NCBI RefSeq assembly: GCF_013426895.1
Contig: NZ_AP023175.1
Span: forward strand, 2,480,001 to 2,544,000
Source: Paraburkholderia largidicola
GTDB taxonomy: Bacteria > Pseudomonadota > Gammaproteobacteria > Burkholderiales > Burkholderiaceae
DNA: 64,000 nt
Direction of reading: 5' to 3'
The notes under the pieces were generated by a model. That model saw only the letters and a program-made list of their open reading frames with translations, was not told the origin of the DNA and did not search any database. The translations under genes were made by a program, and so were the position numbers. Positions 18,465-27,497 of this stretch are shown here, piece by piece (position 1 is the first letter of the stretch; each line of letters begins with the position of its first letter).

Positions 18465-18592
18465 GCGCCCGCGACCCGCGCGGCGGGCGTCGAACGACGC
18501 CGCCAGGTAATTTCCCTGGGGTCTTCTGCCCGCACCCAGCGTTCTGATTTGCCGAACCTCGGATCATTGCTGTTGCGCCTCCCGGCACTTAC

Positions 18593-18628
18593 TCTTGCGT
18601 CCATGGAATCACGCAAGACCACGCAAGA
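18593..18628. promoter_or_regulatory. Candidate LysR operator, inverted repeat plus extra half-site
   Basis: TCTTGCGT (18593-18600) and ACGCAAGA (18611-18618) form an 8-bp perfect inverted repeat with a 10-base spacer. A third half-site ACGCAAGA follows at 18621-18628, in direct repeat. The block ends 39 bp before the dioxygenase small-subunit ATG. LysR-type regulators usually bind an interrupted palindrome plus an activation half-site close to the promoter, which matches this layout. Binding is inference. Confidence 0.55.
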
Positions 18629-18667
18629 CGTGGCCGACAGGATCAACGAAGATTCAAGGAGGCAGAC

Positions 18668-19159
18668 ATGCAGCAGACCTGGTTGGGGAGTCTCGACAGC
18701 TACCGTAAAGGCTCCATCGAAATCATCAAGGGCAAGCCCGAGCACTACGCAATGTCGAACGTGTTCGAAGTCGCGAGCCATGCCGCGCCGTACGAGAAGA
18801 TCGTGGTCGGCAAGAACCTCAAGTACGTGATCGAAACGCTGCGCGCAGAAGGCACGTCACCGTGGTTCACAGCGTCGCACGACGAGTTCTGCGTCGTGAT
18901 GGACGGCGAGATCGACGTGCACTTCATCAAGCCATCCGACGGCCCGCTGGTCGATGCGCAAACGGAGGGCAGCGTGCGGCTCGACGGCACGCCTTCGGGC
19001 AAGAGCATGGGCTTCGTGCGGCTGCGCCGCGGCCATCAGGCGCTGTTGCCTGCGGGCGCCGCGTATCGCTTCGAGACGGCAGGACAAGGCGTGCTGCTCG
19101 TGCAGACCATTCTGGGCCGCTATTCGGTCGAGAAGTGGAAAGACATCTGCATTCAGTAA
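18668..19159 (+). CDS. hapC: Hydroquinone 1,2-dioxygenase small subunit
   Basis: 163-aa cupin-fold protein resembling the alpha subunit of the two-component hydroquinone dioxygenase (HapC of the 4-hydroxyacetophenone pathway, PnpC of 4-nitrophenol pathways). It is the partner of the larger subunit that follows after 26 bp. The cupin beta-barrel is seen in GTSPWFTASHDEFCVVMDGEIDVHFIKP and RLRRGHQALLPAGAAYRFE. The catalytic metal sits in the other subunit in the known enzymes. ATG at 18668 has AAGGAGGCAG upstream. First gene of the catabolic operon. The symbol is by analogy; some databases call this family hydroxyquinol-related cupins. Confidence 0.85.
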   Translation: MQQTWLGSLDSYRKGSIEIIKGKPEHYAMSNVFEVASHAAPYEKIVVGKNLKYVIETLRAEGTSPWFTASHDEFCVVMDGEIDVHFIKPSDGPLVDAQTEGSVRLDGTPSGKSMGFVRLRRGHQALLPAGAAYRFETAGQGVLLVQTILGRYSVEKWKDICIQ

Positions 19160-19185
19160 CGCACCACCTTTTTCTGGAGTCGGTC

Positions 19186-20181
19186 ATGAGCACAGTCAAT
19201 ACGTTGCAAAACGTCTGCGCAGGCGAGCCGGATGCCGCCACGGGTTATCGCACGTTCCGCCTCGGCGATTTCGAGTTTTCACGCGACGCCTACTTCGTCA
19301 CCGTCAAGTGGCCCGCGAAAGGCGAGCAGCGCTCGCATCAGATGCACGCCGACGACTTCCTGCGCGCAATGATGCGGGACGTCGCGTGGGGCTTCTTCTA
19401 CGGCTGGGTCAATTTCGACGAAGTGATCGGCACGCGCAATCACTACGGCAAGGTCGACATGTATGCGGGCGCGTATAACGCGAGCTTCCGCGACGCCGGC
19501 GTCGACCACACGCAGCAGTTCGACACGCCCGTCATCATGGCGACCTTCAAGGCGATTCTGCGGGACTGGGTCAACGAGGGCTTCGACCCGTTCGCCGCGC
19601 CTGAAGAGACGGGTTCCGCGTTCGGCGCAAAACATGGCGACAACATCGCGGCGATCGAACGCACGCGCATTGCGACGAAGCGCATGCCGGGACTCGAAGG
19701 CGATTCGCCGCTGCGCGACGATTTCCCGATCAACCGCCAGTTTGCCGATGTCGCGCAGGACGAGCCCGAGATTCACGCCGCGCCAGGCTTCGAAAACGAA
19801 CTGCATGCGTTCAGTCTGTTCAAGTATCTGTCGCGTTCTGACGTGACGTGGAATCCGTCCGTGACGTCGGTGTGCAAGCAGAGCCTGTTTTGCCCGACCA
19901 CGGAAGAATTCGTGCTGCCCGTGTTTCACGGCAACGATCGCGTCGAGTGGTTCCTGCAACTGTCGGATCAGATCATCTGGGATGTCGCCGACAAGGATAC
20001 GGGCGAGCCGCGTGCGCGCATCACGATGAACGCAGGCGACATTGCCGCGATGCCCGCCGATATCCGCCACAAGGGCTATTCGCAGAAGCGTTCGATGCTG
20101 CTGGTGTGGGAGAACGCGACGCCCGATTTACCGAAGCGCTACGAGAGCGGTGAACTGCCGCCGTATCCGATTCAGCTTTAA
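19186..20181 (+). CDS. hapD: Hydroquinone 1,2-dioxygenase large (catalytic) subunit
   Basis: 331-aa catalytic subunit that opens the ring of hydroquinone with O2 to give 4-hydroxymuconic semialdehyde, using non-haem Fe(II). The metal site described for PnpCD (His-x-Asn-x3-Glu, then His 47 residues after the first His) is present as H248, N250 and E254 in VFHGNDRVEWF and H295 in ADIRHKG, with exactly that spacing. ATG at 19186 has CTGGAGTC upstream. It is 26 bp from the small subunit. A small GGCGCC/GGCGCC hairpin (20209-20228) lies in the 90-bp gap before the dehydrogenase and may tune expression. Confidence 0.88.
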   Translation: MSTVNTLQNVCAGEPDAATGYRTFRLGDFEFSRDAYFVTVKWPAKGEQRSHQMHADDFLRAMMRDVAWGFFYGWVNFDEVIGTRNHYGKVDMYAGAYNASFRDAGVDHTQQFDTPVIMATFKAILRDWVNEGFDPFAAPEETGSAFGAKHGDNIAAIERTRIATKRMPGLEGDSPLRDDFPINRQFADVAQDEPEIHAAPGFENELHAFSLFKYLSRSDVTWNPSVTSVCKQSLFCPTTEEFVLPVFHGNDRVEWFLQLSDQIIWDVADKDTGEPRARITMNAGDIAAMPADIRHKGYSQKRSMLLVWENATPDLPKRYESGELPPYPIQL

Positions 20182-20271
20182 GCACTTCCTTTCGTGTTCC
20201 CTGTGGACGGCGCCAGACAGGTGGCGCCGCGGGGACGCTCACGCCCAAACGCCTCATCGAGCAGGACTGAC

Positions 20272-21735
20272 ATGCAAACGCAACTCTTCATCGACGGCCG
20301 CTTCGTGCCATCGCTCTCGGGCGAAACACTCGCCACGCTCAACCCTCACGACAACTCGGTGATCGCTGACGTTGCGATGGCGAATCACGGCGACGTCGAT
20401 CGCGCCGTGGCCGCAGCGAAAGCGGCGTTCCCGAAATGGAGCAACATGGCGGGCGCGGATCGTGGGCGTCTGCTGCTGAAGCTTGCCGATGCGATCGAAG
20501 CGAACGCGGACCGGCTCGCGCGCCTCGAATCGATGGACACGGGTCATCCGATCCGCGACACGCGCAATCTGGACGTGCCGCGCACGGCGGCGACGTTCCG
20601 CTATTTCGGCGGCATGGCCGACAAGTTCGAAGGCTCGGTGATTCCCGTCGAGCAGGGCTTTCTGAATTACCTGACGCGCGAGCCGGTGGGCATCGTCGGG
20701 CAGGTGGTGCCGTGGAATTTTCCGCTGATGTTCACCAGCTGGAAGATGGCGCCGGCGCTCGCAGCGGGCAACTGCGTGATCATGAAGCCCGCCGAACTCA
20801 CGCCGTTGTCCAGTCTCGCGATTGCCGAGCTGATGGCCGAAGTCGGCTTTCCTGCTGGCGTCGTCAATATTCTGCCGGGGCTTGGGCATGTGGCGGGTCA
20901 GTACATCGCTGAACATCCGGAGATCGGCAAGGTCGCATTCACGGGCTCGACGGCCGTGGGACGCAAGATCGTGCAGGCGTCGAGCGGCAATTTGAAGAAG
21001 GTGCAACTCGAACTGGGTGGCAAGGGCGCGAACATCGTGTTCGGCGACGCGAATATCGATGCCGTCGTGCAAGGCTCCGCGTTCGGCATCTTTCATAACC
21101 AGGGGCAGGCGTGCATCGCCGCGTCGCGGATGATCGTGCATGAGTCCGTTGCGGACGAAGTGCTCGAGAAGTTCGTAGCGCTCGCGCGCTCGATCCGCAT
21201 CGGCGATCCGCTCGATCCATCGACGGAAATGGGCCCGCTGACGTCACGCCAGCATCGCGATCGCGTGCTGTCGTATGTCGATATCGCGCGCGAGCAGGGC
21301 GGACGCGTGCTGTCGGGCGGCAAGTCGCCGGACCATGCGGCGCTCGCGAACGGCTGCTATGTCGAGCCGACTATCGTCGAAGCGAAGCCGACCGATCGCG
21401 TATCGCAGGAAGAAGTGTTCGGCCCATTCATGAGCGTGACGACGTTCCGCACCGACGAGGAAGCGCTCGCGATTGCGAACGGCACCGAGTACGGCCTCGG
21501 CGCGGGGCTGTGGACGCGCGACCTGCAACGCGCACATCTGATTGCGCGTGAGATTCACAGCGGCATGGTGTGGGTCAACTGCTACAAGCGCGTGAGTCCG
21601 GGTTCGCCGTTCGGCGGCGTCGGCGCGAGCGGCTATGGACGTGAGATGGGGTTCGAAGCGATGCGCGAGTACACTCAGGCCAAGTCGGTGTGGATCAATG
21701 TCGATGCGCAGATCCCGCCTTACTATCCGCGCTGA
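20272..21735 (+). CDS. hapE: 4-Hydroxymuconic semialdehyde dehydrogenase
   Basis: 487-aa NAD(P)-dependent aldehyde dehydrogenase, predicted to oxidise 4-hydroxymuconic semialdehyde to maleylacetate. ALDH motifs: VVPWNFPLMFTSWK, FTGSTAVGRKI (cofactor), LELGGKGANIV (general-base Glu), and catalytic Cys in NQGQACIAASRM; C-terminal SPFGGVGASGYGREMG. The ATG at 20272 (GCAGGA upstream) starts the family's usual MQTQLFIDG; the longer frame from 20194 includes intergenic sequence. Substrate is inferred from its place between hydroquinone dioxygenase and maleylacetate reductase, matching HapE/PnpE order. Confidence 0.87.
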   Translation: MQTQLFIDGRFVPSLSGETLATLNPHDNSVIADVAMANHGDVDRAVAAAKAAFPKWSNMAGADRGRLLLKLADAIEANADRLARLESMDTGHPIRDTRNLDVPRTAATFRYFGGMADKFEGSVIPVEQGFLNYLTREPVGIVGQVVPWNFPLMFTSWKMAPALAAGNCVIMKPAELTPLSSLAIAELMAEVGFPAGVVNILPGLGHVAGQYIAEHPEIGKVAFTGSTAVGRKIVQASSGNLKKVQLELGGKGANIVFGDANIDAVVQGSAFGIFHNQGQACIAASRMIVHESVADEVLEKFVALARSIRIGDPLDPSTEMGPLTSRQHRDRVLSYVDIAREQGGRVLSGGKSPDHAALANGCYVEPTIVEAKPTDRVSQEEVFGPFMSVTTFRTDEEALAIANGTEYGLGAGLWTRDLQRAHLIAREIHSGMVWVNCYKRVSPGSPFGGVGASGYGREMGFEAMREYTQAKSVWINVDAQIPPYYPR

Positions 21736-21758
21736 AACCGGGTTGGAAGATTAACGTC

Positions 21759-22817
21759 ATGGAATCGTTCGTCTATCAGGGCTTGCCTTCGCGCGTCGTA
21801 TTCGGCGTCGGCAGTCTGGATCAATTGGGCCGTGAGATCGAATTGCTCGGCGCGCAACGCGCCATCGTGCTGTCGACGCCGCAGCAGCGCGCACAGGCCG
21901 AGCAACTCGCGGAACGCATCGGGCCGCGTGCGGCGGGCGTGTATGCTGAAGCGGTGATGCACGTGCCCGTCGAAACGGCGCGTGCCGCGCGCGAATACGC
22001 GGCGCGGGTCGGTGCCGATTGCGCGATTGCCATTGGCGGCGGTTCGACGACGGGCCTCGGTAAGGCAATTGCGCTCGAAACGTCGCTGCCCATCATCGCG
22101 ATTCCGACCACGTACGCCGGTTCCGAAATGACGCCGATCTACGGCCTCACGGAAAGCGGCGTGAAGAAGACGGGCCGTGACTTGCGCGTGTTGCCGAAGA
22201 CGGTCATCTACGATCCGTCTTTGACTGTTTCGCTGCCGGGGGCGCTTTCCTTGACGAGCGGCATCAACGCGATGGCGCACGCCGCCGAAGGTCTCTATGC
22301 GCAGGACGCGAATCCCATCATGAGCCTGATGGCGGAAGAGGGCATACGCGCGTTGGGCGAAGGCTTGCCGCGCGTGATGAAGACGCCCGACGATCTCGAT
22401 GCGCGCGCTGCGTGTCTGTATGGCGCGTGGCTGTGCGGCTCGGTGCTGGGCAGTGTCGGCATGTCGCTGCATCACAAGCTGTGTCATACGCTTGGCGGCA
22501 CGTTCAATCTGCCGCATGCCGGGACGCACACGATCGTGTTGCCGCATGCGCTCGCCTACAACCGCGCGGCGGCGCCGCAAGCGATGCAGCGTATCGCGCG
22601 TGCCCTGCATGCGGACGATGCCGCGCAAGCCGTGTACGATCTCGCCCGCGACAACGGCGCGCCGATCGCGCTGAGGGACATCGGCATGAAGGAGAGCGAG
22701 ATTGATGTTGCGCTCAGTCTCGCGTTGAAGAGCCCTTACTGGAATCCTCGCGCGGTGGAGCGCGAGCCGCTTCGCGCGTTGCTGGAAGATGCTTACGAAG
22801 GACGCAGGCCTGCATAG
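21759..22817 (+). CDS. hapF: Maleylacetate reductase
   Basis: 352-aa member of the iron-type alcohol dehydrogenase superfamily, maleylacetate reductase branch. It reduces maleylacetate to 3-oxoadipate with NAD(P)H, feeding the beta-ketoadipate pathway. Visible motifs: N-terminal RVVFGVGSLDQLG, the nucleotide-binding GGGSTTGLGKAIAL, IPTTYAGSEMTPIYG, and HHKLCHTLGGTFNLPHAGTH where the metal-site residues of the superfamily fall. The ATG at 21759 gives the conserved start MESFVYQ. It is 23 bp after the dehydrogenase, so co-transcribed. It also serves the hydroxyquinol branch made by the next gene. Confidence 0.92.
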   Translation: MESFVYQGLPSRVVFGVGSLDQLGREIELLGAQRAIVLSTPQQRAQAEQLAERIGPRAAGVYAEAVMHVPVETARAAREYAARVGADCAIAIGGGSTTGLGKAIALETSLPIIAIPTTYAGSEMTPIYGLTESGVKKTGRDLRVLPKTVIYDPSLTVSLPGALSLTSGINAMAHAAEGLYAQDANPIMSLMAEEGIRALGEGLPRVMKTPDDLDARAACLYGAWLCGSVLGSVGMSLHHKLCHTLGGTFNLPHAGTHTIVLPHALAYNRAAAPQAMQRIARALHADDAAQAVYDLARDNGAPIALRDIGMKESEIDVALSLALKSPYWNPRAVEREPLRALLEDAYEGRRPA

Positions 22818-22884
22818 CGCAAGCGGTATGGACGTGAAGCAATGAACAACGCAACCAGCGCCCACAGAGCGTGAGGACAACATC

Positions 22885-23775
22885 ATGAGCGAGACAAACG
22901 GCAATTCCGCAGTTCACCCCACTACCGACATCGTGCTCGCCACGCTTTCGGGCTGCGCCGACGCGCGCCTGAAGGAGATCATGACGGCGCTTATCAAACA
23001 CGTGCACGCGTTTGCCGAAGAAGTGCAACTGACGGGCGACGAATGGCGGCGTGGTATCGAGTTCCTCACGCAGACGGGCAAGAAGTGCGACGGCATTCGG
23101 CAGGAGTTCATTCTGCTGTCGGACACGCTCGGCCTGTCGATCATGCTCGACGCGATTCATCGCCAGCACGACGTGACGGAATCGGCTGCCACGGAGCACA
23201 GCCTGCTCGGGCCGTTCTATCGCGAAGGCGCGCACGACGAAGCGTTCGGCGCGAACATCGCGCGCACCGAAGGCGAGCCGGCGCTGTTTCGCGGGCGGCT
23301 GATCGACGAAGCGGGTAAGCCTGTCCCCGATGCGCTGATCGAAGTGTGGGAAACGGCCAATAACGGCATGTACGAAGGACAGGACCCGGACCAGCCGGAG
23401 AGCAATTTGCGTGGCCGCTTCCGTTCGGGACCGAATGGCGAATACGCATTCCGTTCGATCAAGCCGACACCCTATCCGATTCCGACGGACGGCCCCGTCG
23501 GCCAGATGCTGCTCGCGCTCGGCCGTCATCCGATGCGGCCCGCGCATGTGCATTTCCTGATTCAGGCGCCAGGCTACGACACGCTCACCACAGCGCTGTT
23601 CAGTTCCGACGACCCGTATGTCGATTCGGATGCGGTGTTCGGCGTGAAGCCTTCGCTCGTGGTCGAGTATGTGACGAACGAGAGCCGCGCCGACGCGAAG
23701 GAGTGGGACTTGCCGAGCCCATTCTTCGACGTGCAGCGCGACTTCGTGCTGACGCGCTCAGACGGAGCGGCATGA
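22885..23775 (+). CDS. Hydroxyquinol 1,2-dioxygenase (intradiol)
   Basis: 296-aa intradiol ring-cleavage enzyme converting 1,2,4-trihydroxybenzene to maleylacetate. It has an N-terminal helical dimerisation domain (to ~100) and the Fe(III) beta-sandwich domain with ligands Y163 (NNGMYEG), Y197 (TPYPIPTDGPVG), H221 and H223 (PAHVHF), practically the numbering known for characterised hydroxyquinol dioxygenases. Thus the operon can use both hydroquinone and hydroxyquinol, merging at maleylacetate. Its stop overlaps the Rieske gene start. Catechol dioxygenase is the alternative reading, but the context and PTDGPVG segment favour hydroxyquinol. Confidence 0.92.
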   Translation: MSETNGNSAVHPTTDIVLATLSGCADARLKEIMTALIKHVHAFAEEVQLTGDEWRRGIEFLTQTGKKCDGIRQEFILLSDTLGLSIMLDAIHRQHDVTESAATEHSLLGPFYREGAHDEAFGANIARTEGEPALFRGRLIDEAGKPVPDALIEVWETANNGMYEGQDPDQPESNLRGRFRSGPNGEYAFRSIKPTPYPIPTDGPVGQMLLALGRHPMRPAHVHFLIQAPGYDTLTTALFSSDDPYVDSDAVFGVKPSLVVEYVTNESRADAKEWDLPSPFFDVQRDFVLTRSDGAA

Positions 23776-24125
23776 TGATGACGGCAACGGCACTATGTCC
23801 GCTCGATGACATTCCCGATGGCGGCGGCCGGCAGGTCTCGCGTGACGAGGCGGGCGAGGTGGCGATCGTCGTGCTGCGCCGCGGCGATCGCGCGTGGGCC
23901 TACCGCAACGTGTGCCCGCACTTCTCGATCCCGCTCAACTACGAGCCGGACACTTTCTGGACCTATGACGGCGAGCACCTGATGTGTGCGCATCACAGCG
24001 CGATGTTCCGCTTCGAAGACGGCGTGTGCGTCGATGGTCCTTGCCTTGGCGCGGCGTTGACGCGCGTGCCCGTGCGCGTCGAAGCACGAATGGTGATCGA
24101 AAGTCAGGAAGACGACGGTCTTTGA
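23772..24125 (+). CDS. Rieske [2Fe-2S] ferredoxin-like protein
   Basis: 117-aa soluble Rieske-domain protein. Cluster ligands are visible as CPH (in [12 protein letters not shown]) and CAHH (in [15 protein letters not shown]), with a normal loop between. Three tandem ATG codons (23772, 23775, 23778) start it, and the first overlaps the dioxygenase TGA, implying coupling. No oxygenase or reductase large subunit adjoins it. It could donate electrons to an unlinked hydroxylase, or protect/re-reduce the iron of the intradiol enzyme, as [2Fe-2S] ferredoxins do for some dioxygenases. The latter is inference. Confidence 0.85.
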   Translation: MMMTATALCPLDDIPDGGGRQVSRDEAGEVAIVVLRRGDRAWAYRNVCPHFSIPLNYEPDTFWTYDGEHLMCAHHSAMFRFEDGVCVDGPCLGAALTRVPVRVEARMVIESQEDDGL

Positions 24126-24211
24126 CGGATTCGCCCGCACGGGCGGCGCTGGAACGTCAAATCGGGCAGAGTAACGGCGTGGCGGGGCGGTATCTGCTAT
24201 CGTTCGCGTCT

Positions 24212-25155
<944 letters not shown>

Positions 25156-25159
<4 letters not shown>

Positions 25160-25917
25160 ACATCCATGCCATCCGCGCCATCTACCGCTTCGAAATGGCG
25201 CGCACCGGTCGCACGCTGATGCAGAGCGTGATAGCGCCCGTCATTTCGACGTCGCTCTATTTCATCGTGTTCGGCTCGGCGATCGGCTCGCGCATCCGCG
25301 AAGTGGAAGGCATCAGCTACGGCTCGTTCATCGTGCCGGGGCTCATCATGCTGTCGCTGTTGTCGCAGAGTATTTCGAATGCGTCGTTCGGTATCTATTT
25401 CCCGCGCTTCACCGGCACGATTTACGAGTTGTTGTCCGCGCCCGTGTCATATGTGGAGATCGTGGTCAGCTACGTCGGCGCGGCGGCGACCAAGTCGATC
25501 ATTCTCGGTCTGATCATTCTGGCGACAGCCGGCCTGTTCGTGCCGTTGCAGGTGCAGCATCCTGTCTGGATGATCGCGTTTCTCGTGTTGACGGCCGTTA
25601 CCTTCAGTTTGCTCGGCTTCATCATCGGGATTTGGGCCGACAACTTCGAGAAGCTGCAGCTCGTGCCGCTGCTCATCATCACGCCGCTGACGTTTCTCGG
25701 CGGTAGTTTCTACTCGGTCGCGATGCTGCCGCCCGCGTGGAAAATCGTTACGCTGTTCAACCCGATCGTCTATCTGGTCAGCGGCTTTCGCTGGAGCTTC
25801 TTCGGGCTCGCGGATGTCAGCGTCGGCATCAGTCTGGGCATGACCGCGCTGTTTCTTTGCATCTTCCTTGCGGTGATCGCATGGATATTCAAAACGGGCT
25901 ATCGCCTGAAGTCGTAG
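25156..25917 (+). CDS. ABC-2 type transporter permease
   Basis: 253-aa integral membrane protein with about six hydrophobic helices and the ABC-2 signature region ([10 protein letters not shown]-terminal tail; [30 protein letters not shown] helix-loop). It pairs with the ATPase whose gene it overlaps by 4 bp; GAGGAGAG upstream is a good ribosome site. A half-size permease like this would dimerise. Typical substrates of the class are polysaccharide/lipid carriers or drugs. Confidence 0.92.
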
Positions 25918-26048
25918 TACGATGAACGTCGTTGGCGCGAAGCCGACATGGGAGAGGGCTGCGGTATGCGGGTAGTGCGCCGGTAATGCCGCATCGCAGC
26001 CGTTCGATATCGCAGCACGACGCTTTGGGCGACACGCGAACGACAACC

Positions 26049-27287
26049 ATGGCCACGACGCAATCACGACCGCTCGGCGCATTCGCCGCGCACATCCGCA
26101 GTAAAGAGGTCGAACTGACCGAACGCTGGCTGAAGGCCGTGTTCAGCGATGTCGAACTGACGGAACATGATCGTCTGACGAACGAGCAACTGGCGGATCA
26201 CGTCCCCGATATTCTCGATTCGATGTGCAGCGCGCTCGAGCAGCAGGACCTCGAAGAGGTCGAGCCCGAAATCGAGCGCAAGGCGAAGCTGCACGGCAAG
26301 ATGCGCTGGAAACAGGGTTACCGCATCGACGAACTCGTGCGCGAGCTCGATCTGTTCCGCCAGGTGCTGATGGGCGCCGTCGTCCAGTACGCGGAGGCGC
26401 ATCCCGCTTTTACGCGGCGCCACGAAGAACGTGCGCGCTATTTCATCGACGAAGCCGTCAGCTTCGTCACGCTGACGTCGATACGTGAAGTCGTCACCGA
26501 ACGCGATCGCAAGATCGACGAATATACAGGGCGGCTCGAACGCGCCAACCACGAACTGCTGCTCAAGCAAAAGCTGGTCGGCGAACTGTACGAGTCGCGC
26601 ATGCAGATCACGCGTAGCGTCGTGCACGATCTGCGAAACTTTCTCAATGTGTTTTCGATGGCGTTGCAGCTCGTCGCGCGCGCGCCGGCAAAGACCGAGG
26701 CCGCGCTGGCGCTCGCGAACCGGCAGGCCGCCGACATGAAGGTGCTGGTCGATGAACTGGTCGAATATTCGGTGGTGCTCGGCGACACGAATCAGGCCGC
26801 TGTCGAAACCGTCGATCTTCACGCGCTGTTCGACGAACTGGTCGCGTCATGCGGCCCGGCAATTCGCGAGAAGGGGCTCAAGCTGAATGCATCGTTCGAC
26901 GGGCAACTGGCGTCCGTGCAGTCGAACCGCCTCAAGCTCAAGCAGATCGCGATCAATCTGCTGACGAATGCATCGAAATACACGAAGGCGGGCGAGGTCA
27001 CGCTGGAAGTAAGGGCGCGCGGCAACGACGCATGGTGTCTGCGCGTGTCGGATACGGGCGTGGGCATCGGCGCATCGGATCGTGACCGTGTGTTCAAGGA
27101 GTTCGAGCGCGCCAACGACGACGATGTGCCCGGCGCGGGGCTCGGCCTCGCTATCGTCAAGGAATTGTCCCGGATGCTGGACGGCGAACTGCGCTTCGAT
27201 TCGCAGCGCGGCGTCGGCACGACGTTCGAAATCACCTTTCCGCTGCAGCTTCCGCCCACCGGAACCGCGGACGCGCCGAAGTTCTAG
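26049..27287 (+). CDS. Orphan sensor histidine kinase with RsbRD-like N-terminus
   Basis: 412-aa soluble kinase with no membrane segments. Residues ~10-150 are all-helical and resemble the RsbRD (stressosome sensor) N-terminal domain: RWLKAVFSD, KAKLHGKMRWKQGYRIDELVREL, EERARYFIDEAV. A coiled coil leads to the phospho-acceptor H193 in SVVHDLRNFLN. The ATPase domain has the N box INLLTNASKYT, the G1 box DTGVGIG and the G2 GAGLGLAIVKEL. ATG at 26049 is chosen because the domain starts there. No response regulator adjoins it. Globin-coupled or helical cytosolic sensing is typical of such N-termini; the signal is unknown. Confidence 0.88.
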   Translation: MATTQSRPLGAFAAHIRSKEVELTERWLKAVFSDVELTEHDRLTNEQLADHVPDILDSMCSALEQQDLEEVEPEIERKAKLHGKMRWKQGYRIDELVRELDLFRQVLMGAVVQYAEAHPAFTRRHEERARYFIDEAVSFVTLTSIREVVTERDRKIDEYTGRLERANHELLLKQKLVGELYESRMQITRSVVHDLRNFLNVFSMALQLVARAPAKTEAALALANRQAADMKVLVDELVEYSVVLGDTNQAAVETVDLHALFDELVASCGPAIREKGLKLNASFDGQLASVQSNRLKLKQIAINLLTNASKYTKAGEVTLEVRARGNDAWCLRVSDTGVGIGASDRDRVFKEFERANDDDVPGAGLGLAIVKELSRMLDGELRFDSQRGVGTTFEITFPLQLPPTGTADAPKF

Positions 27288-27294
27288 CGCAATA

Positions 27295-27326
27295 AAAAAG
27301 GCCGGGCAGCGATGCCCGGCCTTTTT
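27295..27326. terminator. Bidirectional rho-independent terminator
   Basis: Perfect stem AAAAAGGCCGGGC with a 6-base loop and its complement ending in TTTTT. It lies between the histidine kinase stop (27287) and the convergent 41-aa gene stop (27350), and works on paper for both strands. Confidence 0.93.
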
Positions 27327-27349
27327 CAAACTGCGGTGCTGAAATCGGC

Positions 27350-27475
27350 TCAGCCGAACAGCTTCATCGCCTGCAGCAGCGTGTTCACCACGCCCCACGT
27401 CAGCGGAATCAGCACATATACCCAGAACACGGCGAGCAGGCCTTTGTTCGTCGGATGAGCGGTTTGCGTCGACAT
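27350..27475 (-). CDS. 41-aa MFS transporter small subunit
   Basis: 41-aa single-helix membrane protein: polar N-terminus (MSTQTAHPTNKG), then one hydrophobic helix (LLAVFWVYVLIPLTWGVVNTLL) and a short amphipathic tail. The ATG at 27475 has AAGGAGA upstream, and it starts 22 bp after the stop of the OFA-family transporter, so the two are co-transcribed. Small subunits of this size and position accompany some OFA-type MFS carriers in proteobacteria; a role in stability or assembly is inferred. The second OFA carrier in this window (36498) has no such partner behind it. Confidence 0.82.
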   Translation of the reverse strand: MSTQTAHPTNKGLLAVFWVYVLIPLTWGVVNTLLQAMKLFG

Positions 27476-27497
27476 TGTGGTTCTCCTTTGTCAGACC

